Positions 25,908-34,695 of a stretch of DNA of 64,000 nt are shown piece after piece. The notes beneath the pieces are model-generated. The model saw nothing but the letters and a program-made list of their open reading frames with translations. It was not told the DNA's origin and did not search any database. The DNA lies in NCBI RefSeq assembly GCF_025144465.1, contig NZ_CP083553.1, positions 2,292,001-2,356,000 of the forward strand. Reading direction: 5' to 3'. Each line of letters starts with the position of its first letter. The first letter of the stretch is position 1. The stretch comes from Leisingera sp. S132. Lineage in GTDB: Bacteria; Pseudomonadota; Alphaproteobacteria; Rhodobacterales; Rhodobacteraceae. The translations under genes and the position numbers were made by a program.

Positions 25908-26732
25908 ATGGCCCTCCCGCAGCATATACCCGGCACAGCCGAATGCCTGGCCCGCAATGACCGGATGGTTGTTCTCGCGGCAGTTGCGTTCGTCGTGCTG
26001 CTCAGCGGGCTCTGCACTGTCTTTGGCGCGGGCATGGATATGACCGCGGTTGAGATGACCCGGATGGCGCGTCCCATCGGTGAGCCGATGGCGATGGGCG
26101 CAGGCACGCCGTGGACTGCGGGCTATGCGATGCTGATCTTTGTGATGTGGTGGGTGATGATGATCGCCATGATGACCCCCAGCGCGGCCCCGGTGCTGCT
26201 GCTGTTCACCGCCATCAAGAAATCCGGGTCCCGCGCCGGCCGCGCCCCGCTGCTCAGCCTGCTGTTCCTGAGCGGCTACCTGCTGGCCTGGGCCTTCTTC
26301 TCTGCTGCCGCCACCGCTTTGCAGTGGAGGCTGGAAACAATGGGCCTGTCCGACGGCCCCATGATGTCGCTCAGCAGCCGCACCCTTGGCGGTGCATTGC
26401 TGCTGGCGGCGGGCGCCTATCAGTTTACCCCCTACAAGCACGCCTGCCTCTCCCATTGCCGTTTGCCGGTTCAATTTCTGACCCGGCACAACCGCACAGG
26501 CCTGGCTGGTGCTGTACTGATGGGCGCCCACCACGGAACCTTCTGCCTTGGCTGCTGCTGGGCGCTGATGCTGCTGCTGTTTGCCGGCGGCATCATGAAC
26601 CTCCACTGGATCGCCGGGCTGGCGCTGTTTGTGCTGGCCGAGAAGACCCTGCCCTGGCCCAGGTTCTTGACTGCAGGCTCCGGCGCTCTGCTGCTTCTTG
26701 CAGGCAGCTATGTGATTGTGACAGCCCCCTGA
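25908..26732 (+). CDS. DUF2182 integral membrane protein
   Basis: A 274-residue inner-membrane protein with about six helices. It has the signature WWVMMIAMMTPSAAPVLLL, a Met-rich helix, and the C-x-x-H/C sites in YKHACLSHCR and GTFCLGCCWALMLLLFAGGI. Met- and Cys-lined helices suggest transport or storage of a soft metal such as copper, which is inference. It belongs with the DUF1326 gene 6 nt upstream. Confidence 0.9.
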   Translation: MALPQHIPGTAECLARNDRMVVLAAVAFVVLLSGLCTVFGAGMDMTAVEMTRMARPIGEPMAMGAGTPWTAGYAMLIFVMWWVMMIAMMTPSAAPVLLLFTAIKKSGSRAGRAPLLSLLFLSGYLLAWAFFSAAATALQWRLETMGLSDGPMMSLSSRTLGGALLLAAGAYQFTPYKHACLSHCRLPVQFLTRHNRTGLAGAVLMGAHHGTFCLGCCWALMLLLFAGGIMNLHWIAGLALFVLAEKTLPWPRFLTAGSGALLLLAGSYVIVTAP

Positions 26733-26877
26733 GACTGCCGCCGCGAACCGGCAATTCTGCAACGCCCCTGCGAAAATGCCCGTTTGCGGCCGATCCGCCG
26801 TTTTTTTGAATGGCAATTCAAGAAATGGGCGCAATGATACCCTCCCGAAGCCATCGCAAGGCAAAGGGATTCGGCGA

Positions 26878-27714
26878 ATGGACAACAAACTCCTGCTCAT
26901 CATTCTGGACGGTGTGCCCTGGCGCAATTTCCGCCGCCTGTTCGGGAACCTCGAAGGCTGGGTCGACAGCGGAGATGCCCGCGTCTGGAAACTGCGGGCG
27001 GTGCTGCCGTCGATTTCGGCCAGCTGCTATGCCTCGATCCACACCGGCGTCGCGCCCGCCATCCACGGCTGCACCGGCAATGCCAATGTGTTCCGGCTCA
27101 AAGAAAAAGACGTGTTCAGCCAGGTCCGCGAAGCCGGCGGCGTCACCGGGGCCGTGGCGCACAGCTACTGGTCGTCCTTCTTCAACCGCCACCCCTTCGA
27201 CTATGTGCGCGACATCGAATATGACGAGCCGGAAAGCAAGACCATCAACCATGGCCGTTTCCACACCATGACCGGCTATGGCAAGGACAACCAGATGACT
27301 CCGTCTGATGTCGATCTGTTTGCCACCCTGACCAACCTCTGCCTGCGCTTCGGGCTGGACTACGGCATGCTGCACGCCTGCACCTTGGACAGCATGGGCC
27401 ACCGCTTTTTCCACGACTGCCAGGAAATGGACCACGCCTGTTTCGTGATGGATGAGATGCTGGCCCCCTTTATCACCCGCTGGCGCGATCTGGGCTATGA
27501 GGTGATCGTCACCGCCGACCATGGCCAGGACGAACGCGGCCATCATGGCGGCCGCGGCGCGCTGCAGCAGGAAACCGCGCTCTACTACTTCGGCGAAGCG
27601 GACGGGCCGGATCATGGCGACGTGATCGACCAGCGGCAGCTGGCGCCCACAATCCTCAAACGGCTGGGCGCGCCGGTTGCGGACACGATGAAGGCAGAGC
27701 CGTTCCTGAAATAA
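26878..27714 (+). CDS. Alkaline-phosphatase-superfamily phosphodiesterase-like protein
   Basis: A 278-residue protein of the type I phosphodiesterase/nucleotide pyrophosphatase group. It has the metal and nucleophile region LLLIILDGVPWRNF (first Asp) and SISASCYASIHTGVAPAIHG, then the second metal site VIVTADHGQDERGHHGG with D-H-G and H-H-G. It lacks a signal peptide, so it acts in the cytoplasm. ATG 26878 follows a GGGAT region; an upstream in-frame start adds non-conserved residues. The substrate is unknown. Confidence 0.88.
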   Translation: MDNKLLLIILDGVPWRNFRRLFGNLEGWVDSGDARVWKLRAVLPSISASCYASIHTGVAPAIHGCTGNANVFRLKEKDVFSQVREAGGVTGAVAHSYWSSFFNRHPFDYVRDIEYDEPESKTINHGRFHTMTGYGKDNQMTPSDVDLFATLTNLCLRFGLDYGMLHACTLDSMGHRFFHDCQEMDHACFVMDEMLAPFITRWRDLGYEVIVTADHGQDERGHHGGRGALQQETALYYFGEADGPDHGDVIDQRQLAPTILKRLGAPVADTMKAEPFLK

Positions 27715-27779
27715 CCTGAAACGGCGGCTCTGTGCTAGGATGGCCCCCAGCCGCCGTTTTCAGCCATCAGGACTTTGCC

Positions 27780-28337
27780 ATGAAATCTCTTGTTGCCGTG
27801 TTTTCCCTGCTGGCCGCCCCGGCGCTGGCCAGCGACGCCTGCCACGATCTTTGGTTCACCCGCAATGCGTTGATCGACCGGGCCGGATACTGTTTCGGCT
27901 CCCCTTTGGGACAGGCCGTGTTCAACAACGGCGGCTGCACCGGCAAATCAGTATCCCTGCCGCCGCAGGCGGAACGCCTGGTTGCGGACGTGAAGCAGAT
28001 GGAGGCCCGCTTCGGCTGCCGGGTCAACACCAAGCAAACCCGTTTGGACCTGGATGACCTGTTGCTGCGTTACCAGCTCTGGGACCTGCCGCTGCGCGAC
28101 GAGCTTGAAAGCGCCTGCCTGGGCTGGCTGGGACCGGTCGTGGGGCTGCGGGCCGGCCACAATCCTGATGCGCCGCTGGTCGGGCAGATCGATCCGGGCG
28201 ACTACGTGAAATACTCCCACATTCCGGTGGGCCGCTGGACCTATGTCACCACCTCGGACCCTGACTGGCAGGTCACCAGCGGCGGCTGGCTGGACACGTC
28301 TTTGGTTCAGGAGCAGTGCCGGGAAATTGCCGGATAG
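27780..28337 (+). CDS. DUF4453 / YARHG-domain secreted protein
   Basis: A 185-residue periplasmic protein with a Sec signal peptide (KSLVAVFSLLAAPALA, cleavage before S-D-A-C). The YARHG-like start C-H-D-L-W-F-T-R-N-A-L-I-D-R-A-G-Y-C-F is clear, and the remainder (Gly-Gly-Trp-rich repeats and paired cysteines) fits DUF4453. I chose ATG 27780 so that the signal peptide is N-terminal. The role is unknown. It converges with the esterase gene. Confidence 0.85.
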   Translation: MKSLVAVFSLLAAPALASDACHDLWFTRNALIDRAGYCFGSPLGQAVFNNGGCTGKSVSLPPQAERLVADVKQMEARFGCRVNTKQTRLDLDDLLLRYQLWDLPLRDELESACLGWLGPVVGLRAGHNPDAPLVGQIDPGDYVKYSHIPVGRWTYVTTSDPDWQVTSGGWLDTSLVQEQCREIAG

Positions 28338-28343
28338 ACCGGG

Positions 28344-29270
28344 CTACTCGTCATAGGGCCAGATCCCCTGCCCCAGCGCCTCAACCGCGACCGAAATCCG
28401 CTCGAAACTGTCCCGCGCCCGGCCCACGCTGTGGCGCGCACGCAGGTAGCCGTGGATCAGACCAGGTTCGTTGATCCAATGCGCCTTGCCGCCGGCCTCC
28501 ACGATACGGTCACGGTAATCGCGCGAGTCATCGCGCACCGGATCGCAATCCGCCGTCACCAGCACCGTTGGCGGCAAACCCGCAAAGTCACTGTCAGCCA
28601 GCGGTGCAAACAGCGGATCATCCTTCGGCGGTTCCCCTTCGGTGCGGATATCCATGTAGTACAGCACGTCCTCGCGGGTCAGCATCGGCGCCTGCGCATG
28701 TTCAATGTAGGACCCCTGGTTCACGTCACCGCCAAAGGTGCCATAGATCAGCACCTGGCCCAGAATCGTCTCGCAGCGGCCGCGCGCGTGATGCGCCACC
28801 GCGGCGCAAATGTTGGCCCCGGCGCTGTCCCCCATCAGGACAACACCCTTGCCGTACCCGGCCTCGACCCAGCCCAGCGCCACCCAGGCATCCTCAAAGG
28901 CCGCCGGATGCTTGTGTTCCGGTGCCAGCCGGTAATCCACTGCCACCACCCGGTATCCGGTCTGGGCGCAGATCTCGGCGCAGACATCATCGTGGCTGTC
29001 CAGGCCGCCGACAACAAAGCCGCCGCCGTGGCAGAACACAACCGTCCGTGTCGGATCGCCCGCGGTATAGACACGCACAGGCACGCCGTTGGCCGACAGT
29101 TCCTCCACCGCAACCACATCGGGCCGCGGTACCCGGAATTCCAGCGCCATTGAATTGTAGATGCGGCGCTGCTCCGCGATGCTCATGTCAACGGCGTCAT
29201 CAGGATAAAGCTCCCCGGTCTTCTGGATGAAGTCCCAGGTCTCCTCGTCGATCAGCCGTTCGTAATCCAT
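28344..29270 (-). CDS. Alpha/beta hydrolase (hormone-sensitive-lipase family esterase)
   Basis: A 308-residue esterase. Motifs are the oxyanion-hole TVVFCHGGGFVVGG (H-G-G-G), the nucleophile elbow VVLMGDSAGANICAAVAHHA (G-D-S-A-G), the acid DCDPVRDDSRDYRDRI and the C-terminal His in PGLIHGYLRAR. This is the HSL/BFAE group, which usually hydrolyses short acyl esters. ATG 29270 sits seven nt after GGAGG; the upstream GTG is rejected. It is cytoplasmic. Confidence 0.93.
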   Translation of the reverse strand: MDYERLIDEETWDFIQKTGELYPDDAVDMSIAEQRRIYNSMALEFRVPRPDVVAVEELSANGVPVRVYTAGDPTRTVVFCHGGGFVVGGLDSHDDVCAEICAQTGYRVVAVDYRLAPEHKHPAAFEDAWVALGWVEAGYGKGVVLMGDSAGANICAAVAHHARGRCETILGQVLIYGTFGGDVNQGSYIEHAQAPMLTREDVLYYMDIRTEGEPPKDDPLFAPLADSDFAGLPPTVLVTADCDPVRDDSRDYRDRIVEAGGKAHWINEPGLIHGYLRARHSVGRARDSFERISVAVEALGQGIWPYDE

Positions 29271-29336
29271 CTGCGAGCCTCCCTGCACGCCGCTGTCCCG
29301 GAGAGCCTAGGCACAGTTTTGCGCAAATGGAATGCC

Positions 29337-29365
29337 TGAAAGAAAAAGCGCCCCGAAGGGCGCTT
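29337..29365 (-). terminator. Rho-independent terminator of the acyl-CoA synthetase gene
   Basis: On the minus strand AAGCGCCC-TTCG-GGGCGCTT (29346-29365), an ultra-stable TTCG tetraloop, is followed by TTTCTTTC. It lies 25 nt past the stop codon at 29390. Confidence 0.85.
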
Positions 29366-29389
29366 CTTATCCCACACTGTCCGGCGGGG

Positions 29390-31279
29390 TCACGCGGCCG
29401 CCGCCGGCTCCCATGGCCGGGTGAAATTGTTCAGCACACCGCCGATGTCCGCGTCAGAGCTGCCGTTGGCTGCCACCTGCGCCACCAGCCCGCGTTTCTT
29501 GTCGTCGGTCACGCTGACAACACGCGCCGCCACGCCGGCCTGCTCCAGTGCGCCGTTGTAGACGCGGGTGATCGCCATCTTGCGCAGGTCGGGCTTGAAC
29601 ACCTTGCCCACCGCGGTTTTCGGCAGCTCGTCCAGCACCGTCAGATGCTTCGGGATTGCCGCCCGCTCATGCACATGCACCTTGCAGTATTCCAGCAGCT
29701 CCGCCTCGCTGACGCTGGCGCCGGCCACCAGTTCGACAAAGGCGCAAGGCAGCTCGCCCGAATGCGCGTCCGGCTGGCCGATCGCCCCAGCAAAGGCCAC
29801 CGCATCATGGCCCAAGAGCGCCTCTTCGATTTCTGCCGGGTCAATGTTGTGGCCGCCGCGGATGATCAGATCCTTGGCCCGGCCGGTGATCCACAGATAG
29901 CCATCCTCGTCGATCCGGCCCAGATCGCCGGTGCGCAGGTATTTCTCCTGGTAGTAGAGGTCCACGTTCTTGTCGGCCTCAGTGTAGGTATTGCCGGCAT
30001 AAACACCGGGGTTCGACACGCAGATCTCCCCCACTTCGTCGCGGCCGCACTCCAGCGCCCCGTCGTTGGTCTGCTTGACGATCCGCACATCCGTATAGGG
30101 GAACGGAATGCCCACTGACCCCACTTTCTTCTCGCCGCCCGGCGGGTTGCAGCTGACCAGGCAGGTGGCCTCCGTCAGACCGTAACCCTCGACGATGGCG
30201 ACGCCGCAAGCGCTCTCGAACCGCTTGAACAGCTCCATCGGCATCGGCGCGGAACCGGAAAATGCGGTTTTCACAGAGGAGATATCCGCATCCACCGGCC
30301 GCTGCATCAGCGCCGAAACGGCGGTGGGCACAGTGATGATAAAGGTGATCTTCCAGCGCTCGATCAGCTTCCAGAAGCTGTCGAACACGCCCTCGCCCCG
30401 GTACCCCTGCGGCGTCGGGAACACCACATGCGCGCCAGAGGCGATGGCCGCCATCATGATCACATGCACAGCAAAGACATGAAACAGCGGCAGCGGGCAC
30501 ATGATGTTGTCTTCTTCGGTGAACAACAGGGTGCTGCCCAGCCAGCCGTTATAGACCAGCCCCGAATACTTGTGCTGCGCCACCTTGGGCATGCCGGTGG
30601 TGCCGCCGGTGTGGAAATAGCACGCCACCCGGTCGCCCGCACTGTCGGCAAAATTCAGCGTCTTGGGCTGTTTCGCCATCTCCTTGGAGAAATTCAGGTA
30701 ATCCGCATGGCTGGGGCGGCCGTCCATCTTGGGCCGGATCAGCGGCACGATCCAGGACTTCGGCGGCGTCAGATAGCGGTTCAGGTCCACTTCCAGCACC
30801 GTGTTCACACCCGGCGCATGGCGCACCGCCTCAGCCACTTTCTGGGCCACATCCGTTTTCGGGAACGGCCGCAGGGTGACAACAACCTTGGCCTTGGTCT
30901 CCCGCAGGATCGAGGCGATCTGCTCCGGCTCCAACAGCGGGTTGATCGGGTTCACGATCCCCGCCACCGCACCGCCCAGCATGGTGACCAGCGTCTCGTT
31001 GCAGTTGGGCAGCACATAGGCCACCACGTCGCTTTCACCGATGCCCAGCGCACGGAACATGTTGGCCGCCTGGCACACTTGCTCCCTCAGCGTGCTCCAG
31101 GTCAGCGTCTCCGCCTTGTCCTGGGCGCCGGAGAAGATCTGATAGCTGACCGCCTTGCTGTTGGGAAACTTGTCCGCGGTGCGCGACAGCAGCCCGTACA
31201 ATGTGGCCGGCAGGTCCCGCGCCTCATACGGCATTTCATTCTGCAGCGCATCGCGGTCCGCGATTCCGGAAAAACCCAT
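29390..31279 (-). CDS. Acyl-CoA synthetase (AMP-forming, FadD-like)
   Basis: A 629-residue ANL-superfamily ligase that activates a carboxylic acid through an acyl-adenylate. The P-loop YFHTGGTTGMPKVAQHKYSG, the A5 motif VEGYGLTEATCLVSCNPPGG, the A7 motif YLRTGDLGRIDEDGYLWITG and the A10 lysine region LPKTAVGKVFKPDLRK are all intact. It is about 60 residues longer than a typical FadD, with an extension after A10. The chain length preference is unknown. An 11-bp repeat cluster lies just upstream of the start. Confidence 0.94.
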   Translation of the reverse strand: MGFSGIADRDALQNEMPYEARDLPATLYGLLSRTADKFPNSKAVSYQIFSGAQDKAETLTWSTLREQVCQAANMFRALGIGESDVVAYVLPNCNETLVTMLGGAVAGIVNPINPLLEPEQIASILRETKAKVVVTLRPFPKTDVAQKVAEAVRHAPGVNTVLEVDLNRYLTPPKSWIVPLIRPKMDGRPSHADYLNFSKEMAKQPKTLNFADSAGDRVACYFHTGGTTGMPKVAQHKYSGLVYNGWLGSTLLFTEEDNIMCPLPLFHVFAVHVIMMAAIASGAHVVFPTPQGYRGEGVFDSFWKLIERWKITFIITVPTAVSALMQRPVDADISSVKTAFSGSAPMPMELFKRFESACGVAIVEGYGLTEATCLVSCNPPGGEKKVGSVGIPFPYTDVRIVKQTNDGALECGRDEVGEICVSNPGVYAGNTYTEADKNVDLYYQEKYLRTGDLGRIDEDGYLWITGRAKDLIIRGGHNIDPAEIEEALLGHDAVAFAGAIGQPDAHSGELPCAFVELVAGASVSEAELLEYCKVHVHERAAIPKHLTVLDELPKTAVGKVFKPDLRKMAITRVYNGALEQAGVAARVVSVTDDKKRGLVAQVAANGSSDADIGGVLNNFTRPWEPAAAA

Positions 31280-31311
31280 AACTCTCCTCCCCGTTCCTCC
31301 GCTGGACAGCC

Positions 31312-31350
31312 GGTGTACAGGGGGTGTACGGGCGGTGCACGGAGGGTGTC
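31312..31350. repeat. 11-bp tandem repeat upstream of the acyl-CoA synthetase gene
   Basis: Three and a half units: GGTGTACAGGG, GGTGTACGGGC, GGTGCACGGAG, GGTGTC (31312-31350). The spacing of 11 bp equals about one helical turn, so a protein would meet each copy on the same DNA face. They lie 33-71 nt before the start codon of the synthetase, a promoter position. Confidence 0.6.
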
Positions 31351-31466
31351 TCTGTTTTTTGCCCAGATTATTGCAATCACCTGATTGCGCAAGCGCCGCG
31401 GCAGGGTCACGCCAAGGCAGCTTTGGCGGTGACGTCGCGCCATTTTCCGGCAGCGGGCAGTTTTTA

Positions 31467-31500
31467 AGGAAAAACGCCCCGGATCGGCTCCGGGGCGTTT
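31467..31500 (-). terminator. Rho-independent terminator of the ABC exporter gene
   Basis: On the minus strand, an 11-bp GC-rich stem (AAACGCCCCGGA / TCCGGGGCGTTT) is followed by TTTTTCC. It begins about 23 nt past the exporter stop at 31523. Confidence 0.85.
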
Positions 31501-31522
31501 GTCATGTTAAACAGCGCAGCGC

Positions 31523-33322
31523 TCACTCCGCCGCCAGCCCTTCGGTGAACTGCAGCTTGGCCAGGCGTGCATAAAGCCCGCCCTGCCCCACCAGCTCATC
31601 ATGGGTGCCGGTGGCGACAATCCGGCCCTGGTCCATCACCACGATGCGGTCGGCCTTTTTCACCGTCGCCAGCCGGTGCGCCACGATCAGCGTGGTGCGG
31701 CCCTGGCTCAGCTCATCCACCGCCGCCTGCACCAAGCGCTCGCTTTCGGCATCCAGCGCCGAAGTCGCTTCGTCCAGCAGCAGCACCGGCGCGTCGCGCA
31801 GGATGGCGCGGGCAATAGCAATCCGCTGCTTCTGGCCGCCCGACAGCATCACACCGCGCTCCCCGACAAAGCTGTCATAGCCGTCCGGCAGCTTGGAGAT
31901 GAAGTCATGCGCCGCAGCCGCTTCAGCAGCAGCCTCAACCTCTGCATCGGTGGCTTCAGGCCGGCCGAACCTGATATTCTCGCGCGCCGAAGCAGCAAAG
32001 ATCACCGGATCCTGCGGCACCAGCGCGATGTGGCGGCGGAACTCATCCCGCTGCAGCTGCGTCAGCGCCACGCCATCCAGCTTCACCGCGCCTTGGCTGG
32101 GATCGTAAAACCGCTGCAGCATCTGGATGATGGTGGTCTTGCCCGCGCCCGACGGACCGACAAAGGCCACAGTCTCGCCCGGCTTCACCGTCAGCGACAC
32201 GTCATCCAGCGCCGAAACATCCGGGCGCGAAGGGTAGCGGAACGAGACGTTGTCAAACGCGATTTCCCCCCGGACCGGTGCAGGCAGCACCTGGGCCGCA
32301 ACCGGGTCCAGCACGGTATCCTCGGCATTCAGCAGCTCAACCAGACGTTCGGTTGCCCCGGCTGCGCGCTGCAGCTCGCTCCAGATCTCCGACAGCGCCG
32401 CGACCGATCCCGCCACCAGCACTGCATAGATCACGAACTGGATCAGCGTGCCCTCGGACATCACGCCCGCGCGCACGTCGTTGGCACCCATCCACAACAC
32501 GCCCACGATGCCGGAAAACACCAGGAAGATCACGATCACCGTCAGCATTGCGCGGGTCTGGATACGGCGGAGCGACACGTCATAGGCGGTTTCGGTCAGC
32601 CCGGAGAACGTCTCACGGCTGGCGGCTTCATGGGTGAAGGCCTGCACCGTTTGCACCGCGCCCAGCGCCTCGCCCGCGTTGCCGGAGGAGGCCGCGATCC
32701 AGTCCTGGTTCTCCTTGCTTATGGCGCGCAGGCGGCGGCCCAGCACCAGGATCGGCACGATCACCGCCGGCACGATCAGCAGCACCATCATTGTCAGCTT
32801 GGCTGAGGTCAGCAGCATCAGCACCATGCCGCCCAGGAAAATCAGCAGGTTGCGCAGCGCAATTGACACCGACGAGCCCAGCACCGACTGGATAAGCGTG
32901 GTGTCGGTGGTGATCCGGCTCAGCACCTCGCCGGTCATGATGCGCTCATAGAACTCCGGGCTCATGCCGATCACCCGGTCGAAGACCGCCTTGCGGATAT
33001 CGGCCACCACCCGTTCGCCCAGCCGCGTCACCAGCGCATAGCGCACACCGGTTCCCACCGCCAGCAGCGCGGCGATCACCAGTGCTGCGCTGAAATAAAG
33101 ATTCAGGAGTTCGGAATCGGAGAACCGGAAGTTATCCACCACCCGGCGCACCGCCAGGGGCAGCGTCAGCGAAAGGCCCGCCGTCAGCACCAGCGCGCAG
33201 GCCGCGGCCAGCATCAGCAGCCGGTAGGGCCGCATGAACGGCCACAGGGCCGACAGCACGCCGATTTTCCGGGACTTCTCCCGCTCTTGCTCCGCATTCG
33301 GGGCCGCATTATTCCGCGCCAT
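31523..33322 (-). CDS. ABC exporter, fused membrane and ATPase domains (MsbA/LmrA type)
   Basis: A 599-residue half-transporter that should dimerise. The N-terminal 330 residues have six helices (PYRLLMLAAACALVLTAGLS is the first), and the C-terminal nucleotide domain has Walker A FVGPSGAGKTTIIQML, Q-loop ALVPQDPVIFAASARENIRF, signature VMLSGGQKQRIAIARA and Walker B LLLDEATSALDAESE. It resembles lipid or multidrug exporters; the substrate is unknown. ATG 33322 removes an upstream 18-residue extension that is not family-like. Confidence 0.93.
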   Translation of the reverse strand: MARNNAAPNAEQEREKSRKIGVLSALWPFMRPYRLLMLAAACALVLTAGLSLTLPLAVRRVVDNFRFSDSELLNLYFSAALVIAALLAVGTGVRYALVTRLGERVVADIRKAVFDRVIGMSPEFYERIMTGEVLSRITTDTTLIQSVLGSSVSIALRNLLIFLGGMVLMLLTSAKLTMMVLLIVPAVIVPILVLGRRLRAISKENQDWIAASSGNAGEALGAVQTVQAFTHEAASRETFSGLTETAYDVSLRRIQTRAMLTVIVIFLVFSGIVGVLWMGANDVRAGVMSEGTLIQFVIYAVLVAGSVAALSEIWSELQRAAGATERLVELLNAEDTVLDPVAAQVLPAPVRGEIAFDNVSFRYPSRPDVSALDDVSLTVKPGETVAFVGPSGAGKTTIIQMLQRFYDPSQGAVKLDGVALTQLQRDEFRRHIALVPQDPVIFAASARENIRFGRPEATDAEVEAAAEAAAAHDFISKLPDGYDSFVGERGVMLSGGQKQRIAIARAILRDAPVLLLDEATSALDAESERLVQAAVDELSQGRTTLIVAHRLATVKKADRIVVMDQGRIVATGTHDELVGQGGLYARLAKLQFTEGLAAE

Positions 33323-33487
33323 TCCGGATCCTTCTGCACTTTGGTCCCGCGGGTCCTGAACCCGCATAGTCGCCAAGGTTCATGGCCCCGCAGGCCCGGC
33401 GCGTCAAGCGCTGAGCCGTTTCAAAACGCGCCTGAAAACAGCCGCGCCCTGCGTCATGGGGTATCAATCCGGCGGTCTGGGAAGGTC

Positions 33488-33561
33488 TGGAGCGGGTAGC
33501 GGGAATCGAACCCGCACCTTAAGCTTGGAAGGCTCTTATGATACCATTTCACCATACCCGC
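33488..33561 (-). tRNA. tRNA-Gly (anticodon TCC)
   Basis: The minus strand reads GCGGGTATGGTGAAATGGTA, then the anticodon loop CTTCCAA, the T-arm GCGGGTTCGATTCCCGC and acceptor TACCCGC-T-CCA. The 7-bp acceptor stem is perfect, CCA is encoded and the anticodon is TCC. The outermost anticodon-stem pair is mismatched, which is tolerable. Confidence 0.95.
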
Positions 33562-33735
33562 TCAGGACATTTGCTGATTTAGGTGAAGCGCCGGGGAAGG
33601 TCAACCACCTTGTTTTCGTTTGCCTTTGCAGGGATGGAAATTTCACCGCCCCCCTTGCGAAAGCCCTGCCAAGCCCCCCAGATAACAGCATAAATAAACC
33701 GCCCCGCCGCCTGTCCAAAATACCGGAAACCCGCC

Positions 33736-34449
33736 GTGACCCGCTCTCAGACGACCGCAGTTATCACCGCCCATGGCCAGCCCTCCGCCCCCGCTCCGGC
33801 AGAGGCAGATCTGGCTGGCACAGCCAGGGCCGTTGCCGCGCATCTTCCGGGCTGGGATGTCCGCTCTGCCACCCTGGCTGATCCCGGCCGACTGGAAACG
33901 GTGGTGGAGGACGGCGCCGTGGTCTACCCGTTTTTCATGTCGCGCGGTTTTTTCACCAGCAAGGTGCTGCCGGGGCGTCTGCAGGGCCGGAACGTCCGGA
34001 TGGCCACGCCGTTCGGTCTGGACAGCGGCCTGCCGGATCTTGCTGCACATGCGGTGCAGCAGGCGGCATCGCAACGAGGCTGGCCGCTCAACGCACTGAA
34101 CCTGCTGCTGGCCGCCCATGGCTCTGCCCGCGGCCCCCGCGCCGCAGAAGCCGCAGAGGATTTCGCGGCCCGGCTCACCCCGCTGCTGCCGGGCTGCACC
34201 CTGTCTCTGGGCTACATTGAGCAGGCGCCGCGCCTCGCGTCCGCTGCCGCCCCCTTGCCCGCACAGTCCCTCTGCCTGCCGTTTTTTGCCCAGGCAGGCG
34301 ATCACGTGAAAGAGGATATCCCCGAAGCCCTGGAAGCCGCAGGCTTTGGCGGCACGGTGCTGCCAGTGGCCGGCGCCCTGCCTGGAGCCCCGGCCCTGAT
34401 CGCCGCAGCCATCCGCCGCGCAAGCCTTGACCCCAGCGCGTCTGAGTGA
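33736..34449 (+). CDS. CbiX/SirB-like chelatase family protein
   Basis: A 237-residue two-lobed protein of the CbiX class. Each half begins with a strand and a conserved His: AVITAHGQPSAP in the first and LLAAHGSARGPRAAEAAEDF in the second; VVYPFFMSRGFFTSKVLPGR and LCLPFFAQAGDHVKEDIPEA are the usual P-x-F-x-x-x-G-x-H-x-x-x-D-i region. The family inserts Co or Ni/Fe into sirohydrochlorin-type rings. The first lobe has Ser-Arg-Gly where many chelatases have a His, so activity is uncertain. It starts with GTG 33736. Confidence 0.85.
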   Translation: MTRSQTTAVITAHGQPSAPAPAEADLAGTARAVAAHLPGWDVRSATLADPGRLETVVEDGAVVYPFFMSRGFFTSKVLPGRLQGRNVRMATPFGLDSGLPDLAAHAVQQAASQRGWPLNALNLLLAAHGSARGPRAAEAAEDFAARLTPLLPGCTLSLGYIEQAPRLASAAAPLPAQSLCLPFFAQAGDHVKEDIPEALEAAGFGGTVLPVAGALPGAPALIAAAIRRASLDPSASE

Positions 34450-34554
34450 AATTCTAGCCTTCCGGAAAGAAAAGCAGTTTTCGGCTCAAGCAAAGGCATT
34501 TGACCTCTTGCGCCAGCCACGGGCATGTGATTAATCACGCCTTACACCACGGAT

Positions 34555-34628
34555 GGCGAGTTGGCGGAGTGGTGACGCAGCGGATTGCAAATCCGTGTAC
34601 ACCGGTTCGATTCCGGTACTCGCCTCCA
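34555..34628 (+). tRNA. tRNA-Cys (anticodon GCA), integration site
   Basis: The sequence GGCGAGTTGGCGGAGTGGTG, anticodon loop TTGCAAA, T-arm CCGGTTCGATTCCGG and acceptor ACTCGCC-T-CCA. The acceptor stem is perfect; U73 and GCA are tRNA-Cys identity elements. A tyrosine integrase gene starts 67 nt downstream in the same direction, so the 3' half is the likely attachment core of an integrated element. Confidence 0.97.
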
Positions 34629-34695
34629 TATTACTCTAAATCAATGACTTAGCATTTTGGCTATCGAGTGTGACACCCAGTGAGACACACGATCC

